This document shows positions 10,413 to 19,544 of a DNA stretch of 64,000 nucleotides, one piece after another. The notes beneath the pieces were generated by a model that had not been told where the DNA came from, ran no database searches, and worked only from the letters and a program-made list of their open reading frames with translations. Position 1 is the first letter of the stretch, and each line of letters starts with the position of its first letter. This stretch comes from DASUPK01 sp963728875. Lineage in GTDB: Bacteria; Actinomycetota; Thermoleophilia; Solirubrobacterales; 70-9. The position numbers were made by a program, and so were the translations under genes. Location of the stretch: contig CAVSLJ010000003.1 in assembly GCA_963728875.1 (NCBI GenBank), positions 558,001-622,000 on the forward strand, read 5' to 3'.

Positions 10413-11998
10413 GTGACTCCACCTGAGGGCATTTCCGACGTCGACCAGACGAGGCGCGACGAGCAGCGGCTCGCGGAGCTCGGCTACAAGCAGGAGCTCT
10501 CGCGAGGCTGGAGCGCGTTCACCAACTTCGCGATCTCGTTCACGATCATCTCGGTCCTTGCCGGGACGTTCACGACGTTCTCGTTCGCCTGGCTGCACGG
10601 CGGACCCTCCATGGCCTCGATCGGCTGGCCCGTGATCTGCTTCTTCGTGATCATGGTCGGCTTCTCGATGGCGGAGCTGACCTCGAGGTACCCGACGGCG
10701 GGCGGCCCCTACTGGTGGGCGCACGACCTCGGCGGCAAGGGCTGGAGCTGGATGACCGGCTGGTTCAACATCGTCGGCCTGGTCGGGATCGTGGCCTCGG
10801 TCGCCTACGGCTGCGCGTTCTTCCTCTGGAACCTGCTCAACCTCTACGGGCTCAACATCTTCGGGGTCAACTTCGGCGACACCGAGCACATCCTCGGCGA
10901 GACCTGGCTGCTCTTCTTCATCATCCTGCTGCTCTACACGCTGGTGAACATCTTCGCCGACCGGGTCCTGGCGCTGATGAACAACATCTCCGTCGGGCTG
11001 GCACCTGCTCGGGGTGGCGGTGATCATCGCGCCTGCTGGTCTTCGTGCCGGACCACCACCAGAGCACGAGCTTCGTCTTCGGCGCAGCGCTTCAACGAGA
11101 GCGGCACGCTCGGCGGCGACAACGGCGGCCTCGGCTTCTGGTTCCTGGTCGCGCCGGTCGGCTTCCTGCTCGGGATGTACACGCAGACCGGCTACGACGC
11201 CTCCGCCCACACCGCCGAGGAGACCCACGGCGCCGCGATCGGCGCCGCCCAGGGCGTCTGGCGCTCGATCTTCTTCTCGGCGATCATCGGCTGGCTGGTA
11301 CTGCTCGCCTTCCTCTACGCGGCGAACGACGTCGGCGCCGTGAACGACTCGGGCGGCGCGGTCTTCGGCATCTTCAACTCCGCGCTCGATCCCTGGGCCG
11401 CGAAGATGGTGGTGCTGATCGCGACCGTCGGCCAGTTCTTCTGCGGAGCCGCGGGCCTGACCAGCGCCTCGCGGACCTGGTACGCGTTCTCGCGCGACCG
11501 GGCGATCCCGGGCTGGGCCGTATTCCGGCGCGTCAATCGCGACCGGGTGCCGTTCAACGCGGTGATCGCGGTCTCGGTGTTCTCGCTGATCATCGCGATC
11601 CCGGCGCTGTTCGGGAAGAACGACATCCCGTTCGCGTTCTTCGCGCTGACCGGGATCTGCACCGTCGGCCTCTACCTCGCGTACATCATCCCGGTGTTCC
11701 TCCGGCTGCGGGCAGGGCGACTCGTTCGAGACGGGCCCGTGGAACCTGGGCCGGCGCTACCGGCGTGATCAACGTCCTGGCGATCCTCTTCGTGATCGTC
11801 GTGGTCTACGCGCTCGATCTGCCGTACGACCCGACTGGGCTGCCCTGGAACGAGGCTTCGATGCCGCGAACGTGAACTACACGCCGTTCGCGATCATCCT
11901 GCCGCTGCTCTTCGGCGATCTGGTACCTGGTCTCGGCGAAGAACAAGTACCAGGGTCCGGTCAGCACACTCGAGGAGGACGTCGTCACGCGCGACTAG
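10413..11998 (+). CDS. APC-superfamily amino acid / amine permease
   Basis: About 525 residues, roughly twelve hydrophobic segments, with the eukaryotic-like APC signature SRYPTAGGPYWWAHDL and the N-terminal GWSAFTNFAISFTIISVLAG. Family members import amino acids, GABA or amines by proton symport. GTG 10413 is preferred because of a purine-rich site (gggagaaga). Breaks at about 11001, 11033, 11083, 11718, 11760, 11862 and 11922; after repair the C-terminus reads YLVSAKNKYQGPVSTLEEDV and ends at 11998. It lies downstream of the DUF294-exonuclease pair and upstream of a tiny membrane protein. Substrate inferred only from neighbours (amine catabolism genes). Confidence 0.8.
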
Positions 11999-12016
11999 GA
12001 AAGGCGAGAGCAAGCC

Positions 12017-12120
12017 ATGAACGATTCGGACAGAAGCATCGGCGAGAAGGACTTCGCGATGACGCGGGGATCCTCGGGTTGATCGCCCTGGTCGCGATCA
12101 TCATCGAGATCGTCTCCTAA
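12017..12120 (+). CDS. Tiny single-pass membrane protein
   Basis: About 34 residues: MNDSDRSIGEKDFA followed by one hydrophobic helix (GILGLIALVAIIIEIVS). The ATG lies 18 bases after the permease stop. One base appears lost near 12060 (gcg at gac); with it restored the helix is in frame to TAA 12118-12120. Its position directly after the permease suggests an accessory subunit, as small membrane proteins accompany many transporters. The gene is too short to rely on alone. Confidence 0.5.
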
Positions 12121-12184
12121 GCCGATCACGAACCAACTGCGCGGCCGCCCACTCCCAACGGGACGCGGGATGCGAACGCCCGAC

Positions 12185-12213
12185 GGACCCGCGTTTAGCG
12201 CGGGTCCTCTTTT
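12185..12213. terminator. Rho-independent terminator
   Basis: GGACCCGCG and CGCGGGTCC pair around a short loop and are followed by a T run (CTCTTTT). It closes the permease transcription unit and faces the converging glpK gene. Confidence 0.8.
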
Positions 12214-12227
12214 CCGGCGGGGCGTGG

Positions 12228-13699
12228 CTAGCGCGGGTCGAGAGCCTCGGTCGCCTTGACGAAGTCCGCCAGCGCTCGTGCTCGGTCGCGCGCCAGTCCT
12301 CGTCGCGCTCGGGCTCGACGCTGCGGTCGGCGGGCAGCATCTCCGGCAGGTCGGTGAGCGAGCCGATCACCCCGGCGCCCACGCCGGCGAGCGCGGCCGC
12401 GCCAAGCACCGTGGCGTCGGCCCCGGCCGCCTCGACCGGTGCGCCGATCATGTCGGCCTGAAGCTGCAGCAGCAGCGGCTCGTTGGTGAGGCCGCCGTCG
12501 ACCCGCAGGGTCTCGACGGGCGAGGTCTCCTTGATCGCGGCGACCACGTCGGCGACCCGCCAGGCGATCCCCTCGAGCGCCGCGCGGGCGACGTTCTCGC
12601 GCGTGGTGCCGCCGTAGATCCCGGAGATCACCGCGCGGGCGTTCGGCCGCCACCAGGGCGCGCCGATGCCGGCCAGGCCCGGCAGCACCCGGGCGCCCGC
12701 CGAGCTCTCCGCCTCGCGGGCGAGCTCGCTGAGCTGCGGGCGGGTCGTCCGCGATGCCGAGCTGGTTGCACATCCACTCGAGCATCGCCCCGGCGGCGAA
12801 GACGCCGCCGTCGAGCGCGTACTCGAGCTTGCCGTCGATGCTCCAGGCGACCGTCGGCAGCAGGCCGCCCGCGGGCTTCGGGACCTCCTCGCCGACGTGG
12901 GCGAGCACGAAGACGCCGGTCCCGTAGGTCGCCTTGACCCGGCCCGGGCTCGACGCAGGCGGCGCCCGCCAGTGCGGCCTGCTGGTCGACGACCTGGCCG
13001 CGGAAGGGCAGCTCGACCGGCCAGCTCTCGTGCTTCAGCGTGCCGAGCTCGCCCGCCGTGTCGCGGATCTCCGGCAGCACGTCCATCGGCACGCCGAAGA
13101 TCTCGCAGAGGCGCTCGTCGAAGCCCGGGTCTGTCGATCCGCTGCAGCTGGGTCCGCGACGCGGTCGCGGGCTCGGTGGCGAAGCCGGCGCCGAGCCGGT
13201 CGCAGAGGAACGAGTCGACGGTGCCCATCCGCAGCCTGCCGTCGTCCAGCGCCCTCTTGACGTCGTCGTTGTGCTTCAGCAGCCAGGCCAGCTTGGCGGC
13301 CGAGAAGTAGGGGTCGAAGGGCAGGCCGCTGAGCTCCTTGACCTCGTCCTCGTCGTCCGGTGAGCTCGTCGAGGATCTCCTGTGAGCGCTTGTCCTGCCA
13401 GACCACGATCGGGCTGAGCGGCTTGCCCGTCTCGGAGTCCCAGGCGAGCACCGACTCGCCCTGGTGGTCGAGCCCGCAGGCGGCGACCTCGCCGTCGGCG
13501 CTCGTCGAGCAGCTCGGCGACGGCCTCGGTGACGGCGGCGATCACCTCCTCGCCGTCCTGCTCGACCCAGCCCTCCTCGGGGTGGCGGTTGACCTTGTCG
13601 CGCCGCGCTTCCGCGACCGGCTGCAGCCGCTGGTCGAAGAGCGCGGCCTTCACGCCCGGTCGTCCCCTCGTCGATGCCGAGCAACATCCCGTCGCTCAT
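12228..13699 (-). CDS. glpK: Glycerol kinase-like FGGY kinase
   Basis: About 490 residues, FGGY carbohydrate kinase; ATP plus glycerol gives glycerol 3-phosphate. Seen after joining frames: phosphate-binding LGIDEGTTG, HPEEGWVEQDGEEV, VKATYGTGVFVLAHVG, YALDGGVFAAGAMLEW, GIGAPWW and the second ATP-binding block LRVDGGLTNEP. These resemble glycerol kinase more than xylulo- or gluconokinase. Start ATG 13699. Six +1 breaks (near 13655, 13500, 13362, 13128, 12945, 12738) and one single loss (near 12272). It is the last gene of an operon with two FAD oxidoreductases. Confidence 0.75.
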
Positions 13700-13709
13700 G
13701 CGGGAGACC

Positions 13710-14954
13710 CTATTTCACCGCGACGATCACGGGGCCCGCATCCGGATCAACTTGCGAGGTCCACCTGGCCGGGATGTATGCCGAGCGTCCCGGGACGAGG
13801 CGGCCGACCCGACCGCTCCAGAGCTCCCGCCCACCCTGGCGAACCTGGATGCGGGCGCGCCGGACGAACTCCCTCGAGCGCAGCAGGAAGCGATCGCGCG
13901 GCGGCGGGTGCCCGGTCGCGAGCAGCAGGTTGGGCGCGATCCAGGCGAGCGGGTCGCGGGCGCTGAGCCTGACCTGGGACGGCCACTCCCCCGGCCCGCG
14001 CAGGTAGGCGGCGACCGGCGGGCGCCACGTGGCGGCCGTCGAGCGCGCAGACGTCTGCCGTCTCGGCCGGGTGCAGCAGGTTTCCGGCCGCGAAGACGCC
14101 CCGGCGGGTGGTGCGCAGCGCCGGGTCGACGAGCGGGCCGAGGCGTGCCCGGATCGAGCTCGCAGCCGGCCATCACCGCCAGCTCGTGGTCGGGGATCCA
14201 GTCGGCGGTGAAGATCGACCAGGTCGCAGTCGACGGTGCGCGTGCGGCCGGAGTCGAGCTCGGTCAGCTCGACCGACTCGACCCGCTCGGCGCCGTGGAT
14301 CGCGCTGACCCCGTGCGCGACCAGACCGGCGCCCTGTAGCGGACGGCCGCCCCGGCGCGGAAGGCCCGCAGCGACTGGTGGCTGCGGGAGCTCGGTGACC
14401 AGGCCGGCCACCGAGGCGCCGCCGTGCGCCAGGGTGGCCACCGCCGAGAAGCTGACGTGCTCGGCGCCGACGATCACCGCCCGACGCCCGACCTTCTGGC
14501 CGCGCAGGTGGACGAGCTGCTGGAGCGTCGCGGTGGTCATCACGCCCGCCGGCCGCGAGCCGGGGACCAGGCGCGCCGAGCGGGGGCGCTCGCGGCAACC
14601 CGTGGCGAGCACGACCGCGGGCGGCTCGATCTCCCAGCGGCCGTGCGGTCCGGTCAGCTTCAGTCGACCGGGCGCCCTCCCACTCGGTGACCATCGTCTC
14701 GGCGAGGACCTCCACCCCGGCCGCCTCGGCCAGCTCGCGGTAGCGCGCCGCGTAGCGCGGGCCGGAGAGCACGGTGCGCAGATCCCGCAGTCCGAACCCG
14801 GTGTGGTCGGAGTGGCGCGGGATCCCGCCGGCCTCGCGCTCGCGCTCGATCACGGTCACGGGCGAGATGCCGAGCCCCGCAGCTCGATCGCGGCCGCCAG
14901 CCCGGAGGGCCCGCCGCCGACGATGACCGGGCCGTCATCGATCGCCATCGTCAT
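13710..14954 (-). CDS. FAD/NAD(P)-dependent oxidoreductase (GlpB/opine-oxidase-alpha-like)
   Basis: About 415 residues. The N-terminal FAD Rossmann motif is VIVGGGPSGLAAAIEL, followed by VIERE; a second nucleotide-binding region is RAVIVGAEHVSFSAV, and RRGVFAAGNLLHP is the FAD-site ATG-like motif near the C-terminus. Related proteins oxidise glycerol 3-phosphate or opines as partners of a BFD-type ferredoxin-containing subunit, which is the gene immediately upstream. The start (14954) forms an ATGA overlap with the upstream gene if that gene is read in the neighbouring frame. About six frame breaks. glpK starts 11 bases downstream. Confidence 0.7.
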
Positions 14955-16322
14955 CGGCCGTCCATCGCATGCCGCGACCTCGGCGCCGCAGAAGAACCCC
15001 TGGCAGCGGCCCATCAGCGCGCGCGTACGGCGGCGCAGCCCATCGAGGTCGTCGGGCGGGATCGGGCTGCGGAGCGCGGCGTCGATCTCGCCGCGGGTCA
15101 CCCGCTCGCAGAAGCAGATCGATCGCGCCCTACCCTCCTGGTACGGGCGCGCGCCGAACTCGCCGATGTTCGGCATCCGCAGGCCCGCCCGCCGCGGCTG
15201 GAGCTCGAGGTCGAGCCCGGCGTCAGCCAGAGCCTCCCGCACCCACTCGGCGATCGCCAGGGAGCCGGTGATGCCGGTGGAGCGGATCCCGCCCGCGCAG
15301 ACGTAGCGCTGATCCGGATGGCCGGTGAGCTGGTAGTCGCGGTGCTCGGTCGCCGCCCGCAGCCCGACGTAGGTGGCGGTCACCTCGTGCTCGCTCGAGC
15401 GCGGGCATGATCCGCGCCCCCGCCTCCATCAGCGAGGCCAGCCCGGCCTCGGTGGTCGAGCGGTCGGCCTTGTCCTCGACGTCGTCGGCGGTCGGGCCGA
15501 GCAGAACGTTGCCGTAGATCGTCGGCGAGACCAGCACGCCCTTGGTCTTCTCCGTCGGGACCGGCAGCAGGACGTGGTTGAGCAGTCCGCGGGCGAGCTT
15601 GTCGAAGACGATCAGCTCGCCGCGCCGCGGCGTCACCCGGAACTCGGAGTGGCCGAGCATCGCGTCGACCTCGTCGCTGCGCAGCCCGGCGGCGTTGACC
15701 AGGTACTGGGCGCGGACCGGCGCCCCTCGCGGTCTCGATCTCGTGGCCGCCGCCGCCCGGCCGCACGCCCGGTGACCGCGGCGTTCAGGACGAGCTCGCA
15801 GCCGGCGGCCAGCGCCTCGGTCGCGTACGCGAGGGTCGTGGTGAACGGGCAGACGATCCCCTCGCCGGGAATCTCCACCGCCCCCTCCGCGCCGGGCCCG
15901 ATGTTCGGCTCGCGCGCGTAGAGCTCCTCGAGCTCGACGGAGCGCGCCTCCGCAGTAGCCGTTCTCGCGCGCCGTCGCCTCGACGCCGGCCAGGGCCTCG
16001 CGCTGCTCGGGAGTCCAGGCGATCATCAGCGCGCCGAGCTTCGCCGTCGGGATGCCGACCTCGGTCGCGTAGTCGCTGAGCAGCTCGTAGCCGCGCGCCA
16101 CCAGGCGCGACTCGATCGTGCCCGGGCTTCGCGTCGAAGCCCGTGTGCAGGATCGCCGTGTTCGCCTTGCTGGTCCCGGCCCCGACGTCCGGGCCCGGCC
16201 TCGATCAGGACGCAGCGAGCGCCGCGGGTGCTGAGCTCCCGGGCGACCGCGCAGCCGACTGCGCCCGCGCCGACGATCGCGACGTCAAACGGCCCCTCGG
16301 GTGCCTGTCCCGCGCGGTTCAT
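14951..16322 (-). CDS. GlpA-like FAD oxidoreductase with C-terminal BFD [2Fe-2S] domain
   Basis: About 455 residues. FAD Rossmann motif DVAIVGAGAVGCAVAREL at residue 12, substrate-domain motifs TPRRGELIVFDK and GLRAATEHRDYQ, then FAD closing motif CAGGIRSTGITGSLAIAEW. The C-terminal BFD-like domain has CFCERVTRGEI and MGRCQGFFCG, giving four Cys for a [2Fe-2S] cluster, as in anaerobic glycerol-3-phosphate dehydrogenase GlpA. Start ATG 16322. About six breaks. As written, the C-terminus runs in frame into the next FAD gene; one nearby indel would instead end it at a TGA overlapping that gene's ATG. Likely role: glycerol-3-phosphate oxidation feeding the quinone pool. Confidence 0.7.
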
Positions 16323-16342
16323 GGTCGGCTAAGTTCACCACG

Positions 16343-17061
16343 ATGCCCCGCCCGTTGATCGGAGTATGCGCCGCCGTCGAGAAGGCCACTTCGGCGTCTG
16401 GAAGGACGAGCCGACCGTGCTCATGCCGCTCTCCTACGCGCGGGCGATCCACGGCGCCGGCGGGATGATGGCGATGCTGCCTCCGGACCGCATCGCAACC
16501 GAGGATCCCGATCGAGCTCCTCGACCGGATCGACGGGCTGGTGCTGGGCGGCGGCGCCGACATCGACCCGGAGAGCCACGGTGCGAGGCACATCCCGAGA
16601 CGGTCGGGACCAACCCCGACCGCGACCACTTCGAGATCGCACTCGCGCGCCGGGCGCTCGAGCGCGGAATCCCGCTTGCTGGGCGTCTGCCGCGGCATGC
16701 AGATCCTGAACGTCGCGTGCGGCGGCACGCTCGACCAGCACCTCCCGGACCGGCTCGGCCACGAGCGCCACCGGCCCGTCCCCGGCTCCTGGGCGGAGCA
16801 CGATGTCCGGATCGAGCCGGGCTCGCTCGCCGCTGAGGCCGCCGGCACCGAGCAGCTCACCGTCAAGAGCCATCATCACCAGGGCGTCGACGCCGTCCCC
16901 GATTCGCTGACGGCGAGCGCCTGGGCGACGACGACGAGAGCGTCGAGGCGATCGAGTCATCCGATGGGGGGTTTGCCCTCGGCGTGCTCTGGCACCCGGA
17001 GGAGGACGCGCAGGACCAGGTCATCGCGGCGCTGATCGCGCAGGTCTCGGGGGCGCCCTAG
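16343..17061 (+). CDS. Class-I glutamine amidotransferase-like hydrolase (peptidase C26, PuuD-like)
   Basis: About 238 residues. Family C26 members hydrolyse gamma-glutamyl amides, for example gamma-glutamyl-GABA in putrescine degradation. Visible: RPLIGVCAAVEK at the N-terminus, IDGLVLGGGADIDPE, nucleophile elbow GVCRGMQILNV, HHHQGVD and the C-terminal HPE of the triad (LWHPEED). Start ATG 16343. About six breaks between 16395 and 16960. A glutamine-synthetase-like ligase and an aldehyde dehydrogenase lie 5 kb away, supporting a gamma-glutamylated amine route. The 3' end overlaps the converging ABC permease by 4 bases. Confidence 0.75.
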
Positions 17062-17822
17062 GCCCGGCGGCGGTAGAGCCACGCCGTGAGAGGAGCGAAG
17101 ACGATCACGAGGACGGCCGTCGCGGCCAGCACCCAGAGGACCTCCGAGGCGGTCGCGGTTCCCTCCATCAGGCCTCGAGACGCAGTGACCAGGTGCGTCA
17201 CCGGGTTGATCTCGGTGAACGAACGCAGCCATCCGGGCATCGTCTCCGGGCGAACGAAGACGTTGCTCATGAACGTGAGCGGGAAGAGAACGGTGAATCC
17301 GACGCTCATCACCGCGTTTGGCGTGCGCAGCAGCAGGCCCAGCGTCGTCCAGACCCAGGAGAGCCCGAAGGCGAAGGCGAGGACGAGCGCAACCGCGGCA
17401 ATCACGCCGGCCGGGCCCCCACCGGGATCGAAGCCCATGACGAGCCCCAGCCCGATCACCAGGATGGACGCGAGCAGGTAGCGGCCGAGGTCGCCGATCA
17501 GCCCGCCGACGATCGGAGCCGGTCGCCAGATCGGAAGGGAGCGGAACCGGTCGAACGCGCCGGTCGCCAGGTCCCGGTTCAAGGTGACCCCGCTGTACAC
17601 CGTGACGAAGACGACCGCCAGGGCCAGCGTCCCGGGCAGCAGGAACTGCAGGTAGGCGCCGGTCGATCCCGCCAGCGCCCCGCCGAACAGGTAGGTGAAC
17701 ATCAGCGTGAAGAGCAGGGGAATCCCGATCACGTCCCCGAGCTGCTCGGGGACGTGCTTGATCTTTAGCAGGGCCCTCCAGGCGAAGGTCAGCGATGCCG
17801 ACATCGCGCCTGCCGGCTTCAT
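17058..17822 (-). CDS. ABC-2 type exporter permease (DrrB-like)
   Basis: 254 residues, uninterrupted, six predicted membrane segments, with the ABC-2 family features DRFRSLPIWRPAPIVGGLIG and PLTFMSNVFVRPETMPGWL followed by INPVTHLVTASRGLMEG. It would form the membrane channel for the ATPase encoded upstream; the two genes overlap by ATGA, so they are translationally coupled. Drug or lipid export is typical for this pair. Codon use here is cleaner and the gene carries no frame errors, unlike its neighbours to the left. Confidence 0.88.
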   Translation of the reverse strand: MKPAGAMSASLTFAWRALLKIKHVPEQLGDVIGIPLLFTLMFTYLFGGALAGSTGAYLQFLLPGTLALAVVFVTVYSGVTLNRDLATGAFDRFRSLPIWRPAPIVGGLIGDLGRYLLASILVIGLGLVMGFDPGGGPAGVIAAVALVLAFAFGLSWVWTTLGLLLRTPNAVMSVGFTVLFPLTFMSNVFVRPETMPGWLRSFTEINPVTHLVTASRGLMEGTATASEVLWVLAATAVLVIVFAPLTAWLYRRRA

Positions 17823-18832
17823 GATGCCTCCGGCTGAGCGGGCTCGGACTCGGCTCGCCGGCCCGTCAGTGCGAGAAACACCTCATCGAGGCTGGGCTGG
17901 CCCAGCGCGAAGTCGGTGACGGCCACACCGGACCGGTGGAGCTCCGCCAGCGCCCGCTCGGCCCGGTCGACCGAGTCGCGACCTCCGTCGGCCGATGGGA
18001 TGCTGGCCGACAACCGACCCGAGCCGTTCTCCCCGTGCACCGGAACACCGAGCGTCCCCTCCAGGACGCGCTCGGCCCGTGTCCGCTCTCCCGGGTCGCG
18101 CAGCCCCACCCTGAGGTGGCCCTCCCCCACCGATGCCTTGAGCTCGGCGCGGGTCCCCTCCGCGACCACCCTGCCGCGGTCGATGACGGCGATTCGATCG
18201 GCGAGCTGGTCCGCCTCGTCCAGGTACTGGGTGGTGAGCAGCACAGTGGTTCCCCGCTCGGCCAGTGCGCGCACGACCTCCCACATCCTGTTCCGGCTCC
18301 GCGGGTCGAGGCCCGTGGTCGGCTCGTCGAGGAAGAGCACTTCCGGCGTCGAGATCAGGCTCGCGGCGAGGTCCAGGCGACGGCGCATGCCGCCGGAGAG
18401 CCTCATGACGGACCGGTCCGCCGCGTCCGCCAGGCCGAACTCTTCGAGCAGCTCCGTTCCCCGGGCCCGCGCGTCCCGCCAGGAGCGACCGAGCAGCCGC
18501 CCGAGCAGAATCAGATTCTCGAGACAGGTGAGATCCTCATCCACCGAGGCGAACTGCGAGGTGAGGCTGATCTTGCCGCGGACCGCCGCCGCCTCGGAGA
18601 CCACGTCGTGACCGAGCACGCGCGCTGTTCCGCCATCGGGTCGAAGCAGCGTGGCGAGAATGCGAATCGTGGTCGTCTTGCCGGCTCCGTTCGGCCCCAG
18701 GAAGCCGTAGATGGAGCCGCGAGGAATCGCGAGGTCGACACCGTCTACGGCGTGGTTTCCGCCGAACGACTTGCGGAGACCGCGAGCCTCGACGGCTGGG
18801 GCGGCGGGGTCGGTGGGAAGGGTTTCCGTCAT
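17819..18832 (-). CDS. ABC transporter ATP-binding protein (DrrA-like)
   Basis: 337 residues. Walker A GPNGAGKTTTIRILATLL, Q-loop TSQFASVDEDLT, signature LSGGMRRRLDLAASL, Walker B VLFLDEPTTGLDP, and TTQYLDEAD with Gln in the switch-His position, a known feature of DrrA-type drug-export ATPases. The C-terminal extension (about 90 residues) is the DrrA-type regulatory tail. ATG 18832 is chosen because the family start aligns and because the open frame further upstream crosses the divergent promoter region. Coupled to the permease through ATGA. Confidence 0.9.
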   Translation of the reverse strand: MTETLPTDPAAPAVEARGLRKSFGGNHAVDGVDLAIPRGSIYGFLGPNGAGKTTTIRILATLLRPDGGTARVLGHDVVSEAAAVRGKISLTSQFASVDEDLTCLENLILLGRLLGRSWRDARARGTELLEEFGLADAADRSVMRLSGGMRRRLDLAASLISTPEVLFLDEPTTGLDPRSRNRMWEVVRALAERGTTVLLTTQYLDEADQLADRIAVIDRGRVVAEGTRAELKASVGEGHLRVGLRDPGERTRAERVLEGTLGVPVHGENGSGRLSASIPSADGGRDSVDRAERALAELHRSGVAVTDFALGQPSLDEVFLALTGRRAESEPAQPEAS

Positions 18833-18840
18833 CGCGTCCG

Positions 18841-18872
18841 ACTGTAGCATGTATTCTGTCCATATGGCCAGT
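18841..18872. promoter_or_regulatory. Candidate operator between exporter and TetR gene
   Basis: The 31-base divergent gap has an imperfect dyad with outer arms ACTG and CAGT and inner GCAT and ATGG. TetR regulators of ABC exporters usually bind such sites to repress both genes. The symmetry is weak, so this is tentative. Confidence 0.35.
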
Positions 18873-19475
18873 CCACTTGGACAAAGAGCCTCCTCGCACC
18901 GTGGAGGCGGATCCGCGGAGACCCGGCGCCGCCTGCGGAGGGCCGCGGCCGAGTTGATCGCGGAGATCGGCTGGGCCCGGGTCACCACCAGAGCGGTCGC
19001 GGAGCGGGCGGGTCTGCCGCACGGCACCGTCAGCTACCACTTCCGCGGCAAGCAGGAGCTCCTGATCGATGCGGCGCTCGGAACGTTCGAGGAGGCCTTC
19101 CCGCTCAGCGCATTCGCGCAGCTCGAAGGCGTCGATCAGCTCCTCGACATGATCGAGGCCGAGATCGGGGATCCCCACGGGCTGGACCCGGTGCTGCGCG
19201 GTATCTCGATGGAGGCCATGCGCGAGGCGGAGCGGGACCCGAAGGTGCGCAGGGGGATGGCGAAGCTGATGAGGGAATACCGGGAGGCGATCGTCGAGCT
19301 GGTACGCGCGGACCAGGACCTGGGCCGGGTGACATCCGAGGCCGGCTCCCGAGGCATCGCCACGCTCCTCGGCGCCGCCGGGGACGGCCTGCTGCTCCAC
19401 GTGGTGGTGGACCCGAAGCTGGACGTGAGCGAGGCGCTCGACGCGCTGCGCATCCTCCTGAAGCCAGGCTCGTAG
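18864..19475 (+). CDS. TetR-family regulator
   Basis: 203 residues, uninterrupted. N-terminal HTH: RRRLRRAAAELIAEIGWARV then TTRAVAERAGLPHGTVSYHF and RGKQELL, typical of TetR. The C-terminal ligand domain is not assignable. Start ATG 18864 lies only 31 bases from the start of the divergent exporter ATPase, so it is probably the local repressor of the DrrAB-like exporter. Confidence 0.85.
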   Translation: MASPLGQRASSHRGGGSAETRRRLRRAAAELIAEIGWARVTTRAVAERAGLPHGTVSYHFRGKQELLIDAALGTFEEAFPLSAFAQLEGVDQLLDMIEAEIGDPHGLDPVLRGISMEAMREAERDPKVRRGMAKLMREYREAIVELVRADQDLGRVTSEAGSRGIATLLGAAGDGLLLHVVVDPKLDVSEALDALRILLKPGS

Positions 19476-19544
19476 CCCGCGACCATCGGCCCCGCGCTCG
19501 ACGCGGTTCCCCGTGGCGCTCGGCGTATCCTCGAAGCGGCTGTC

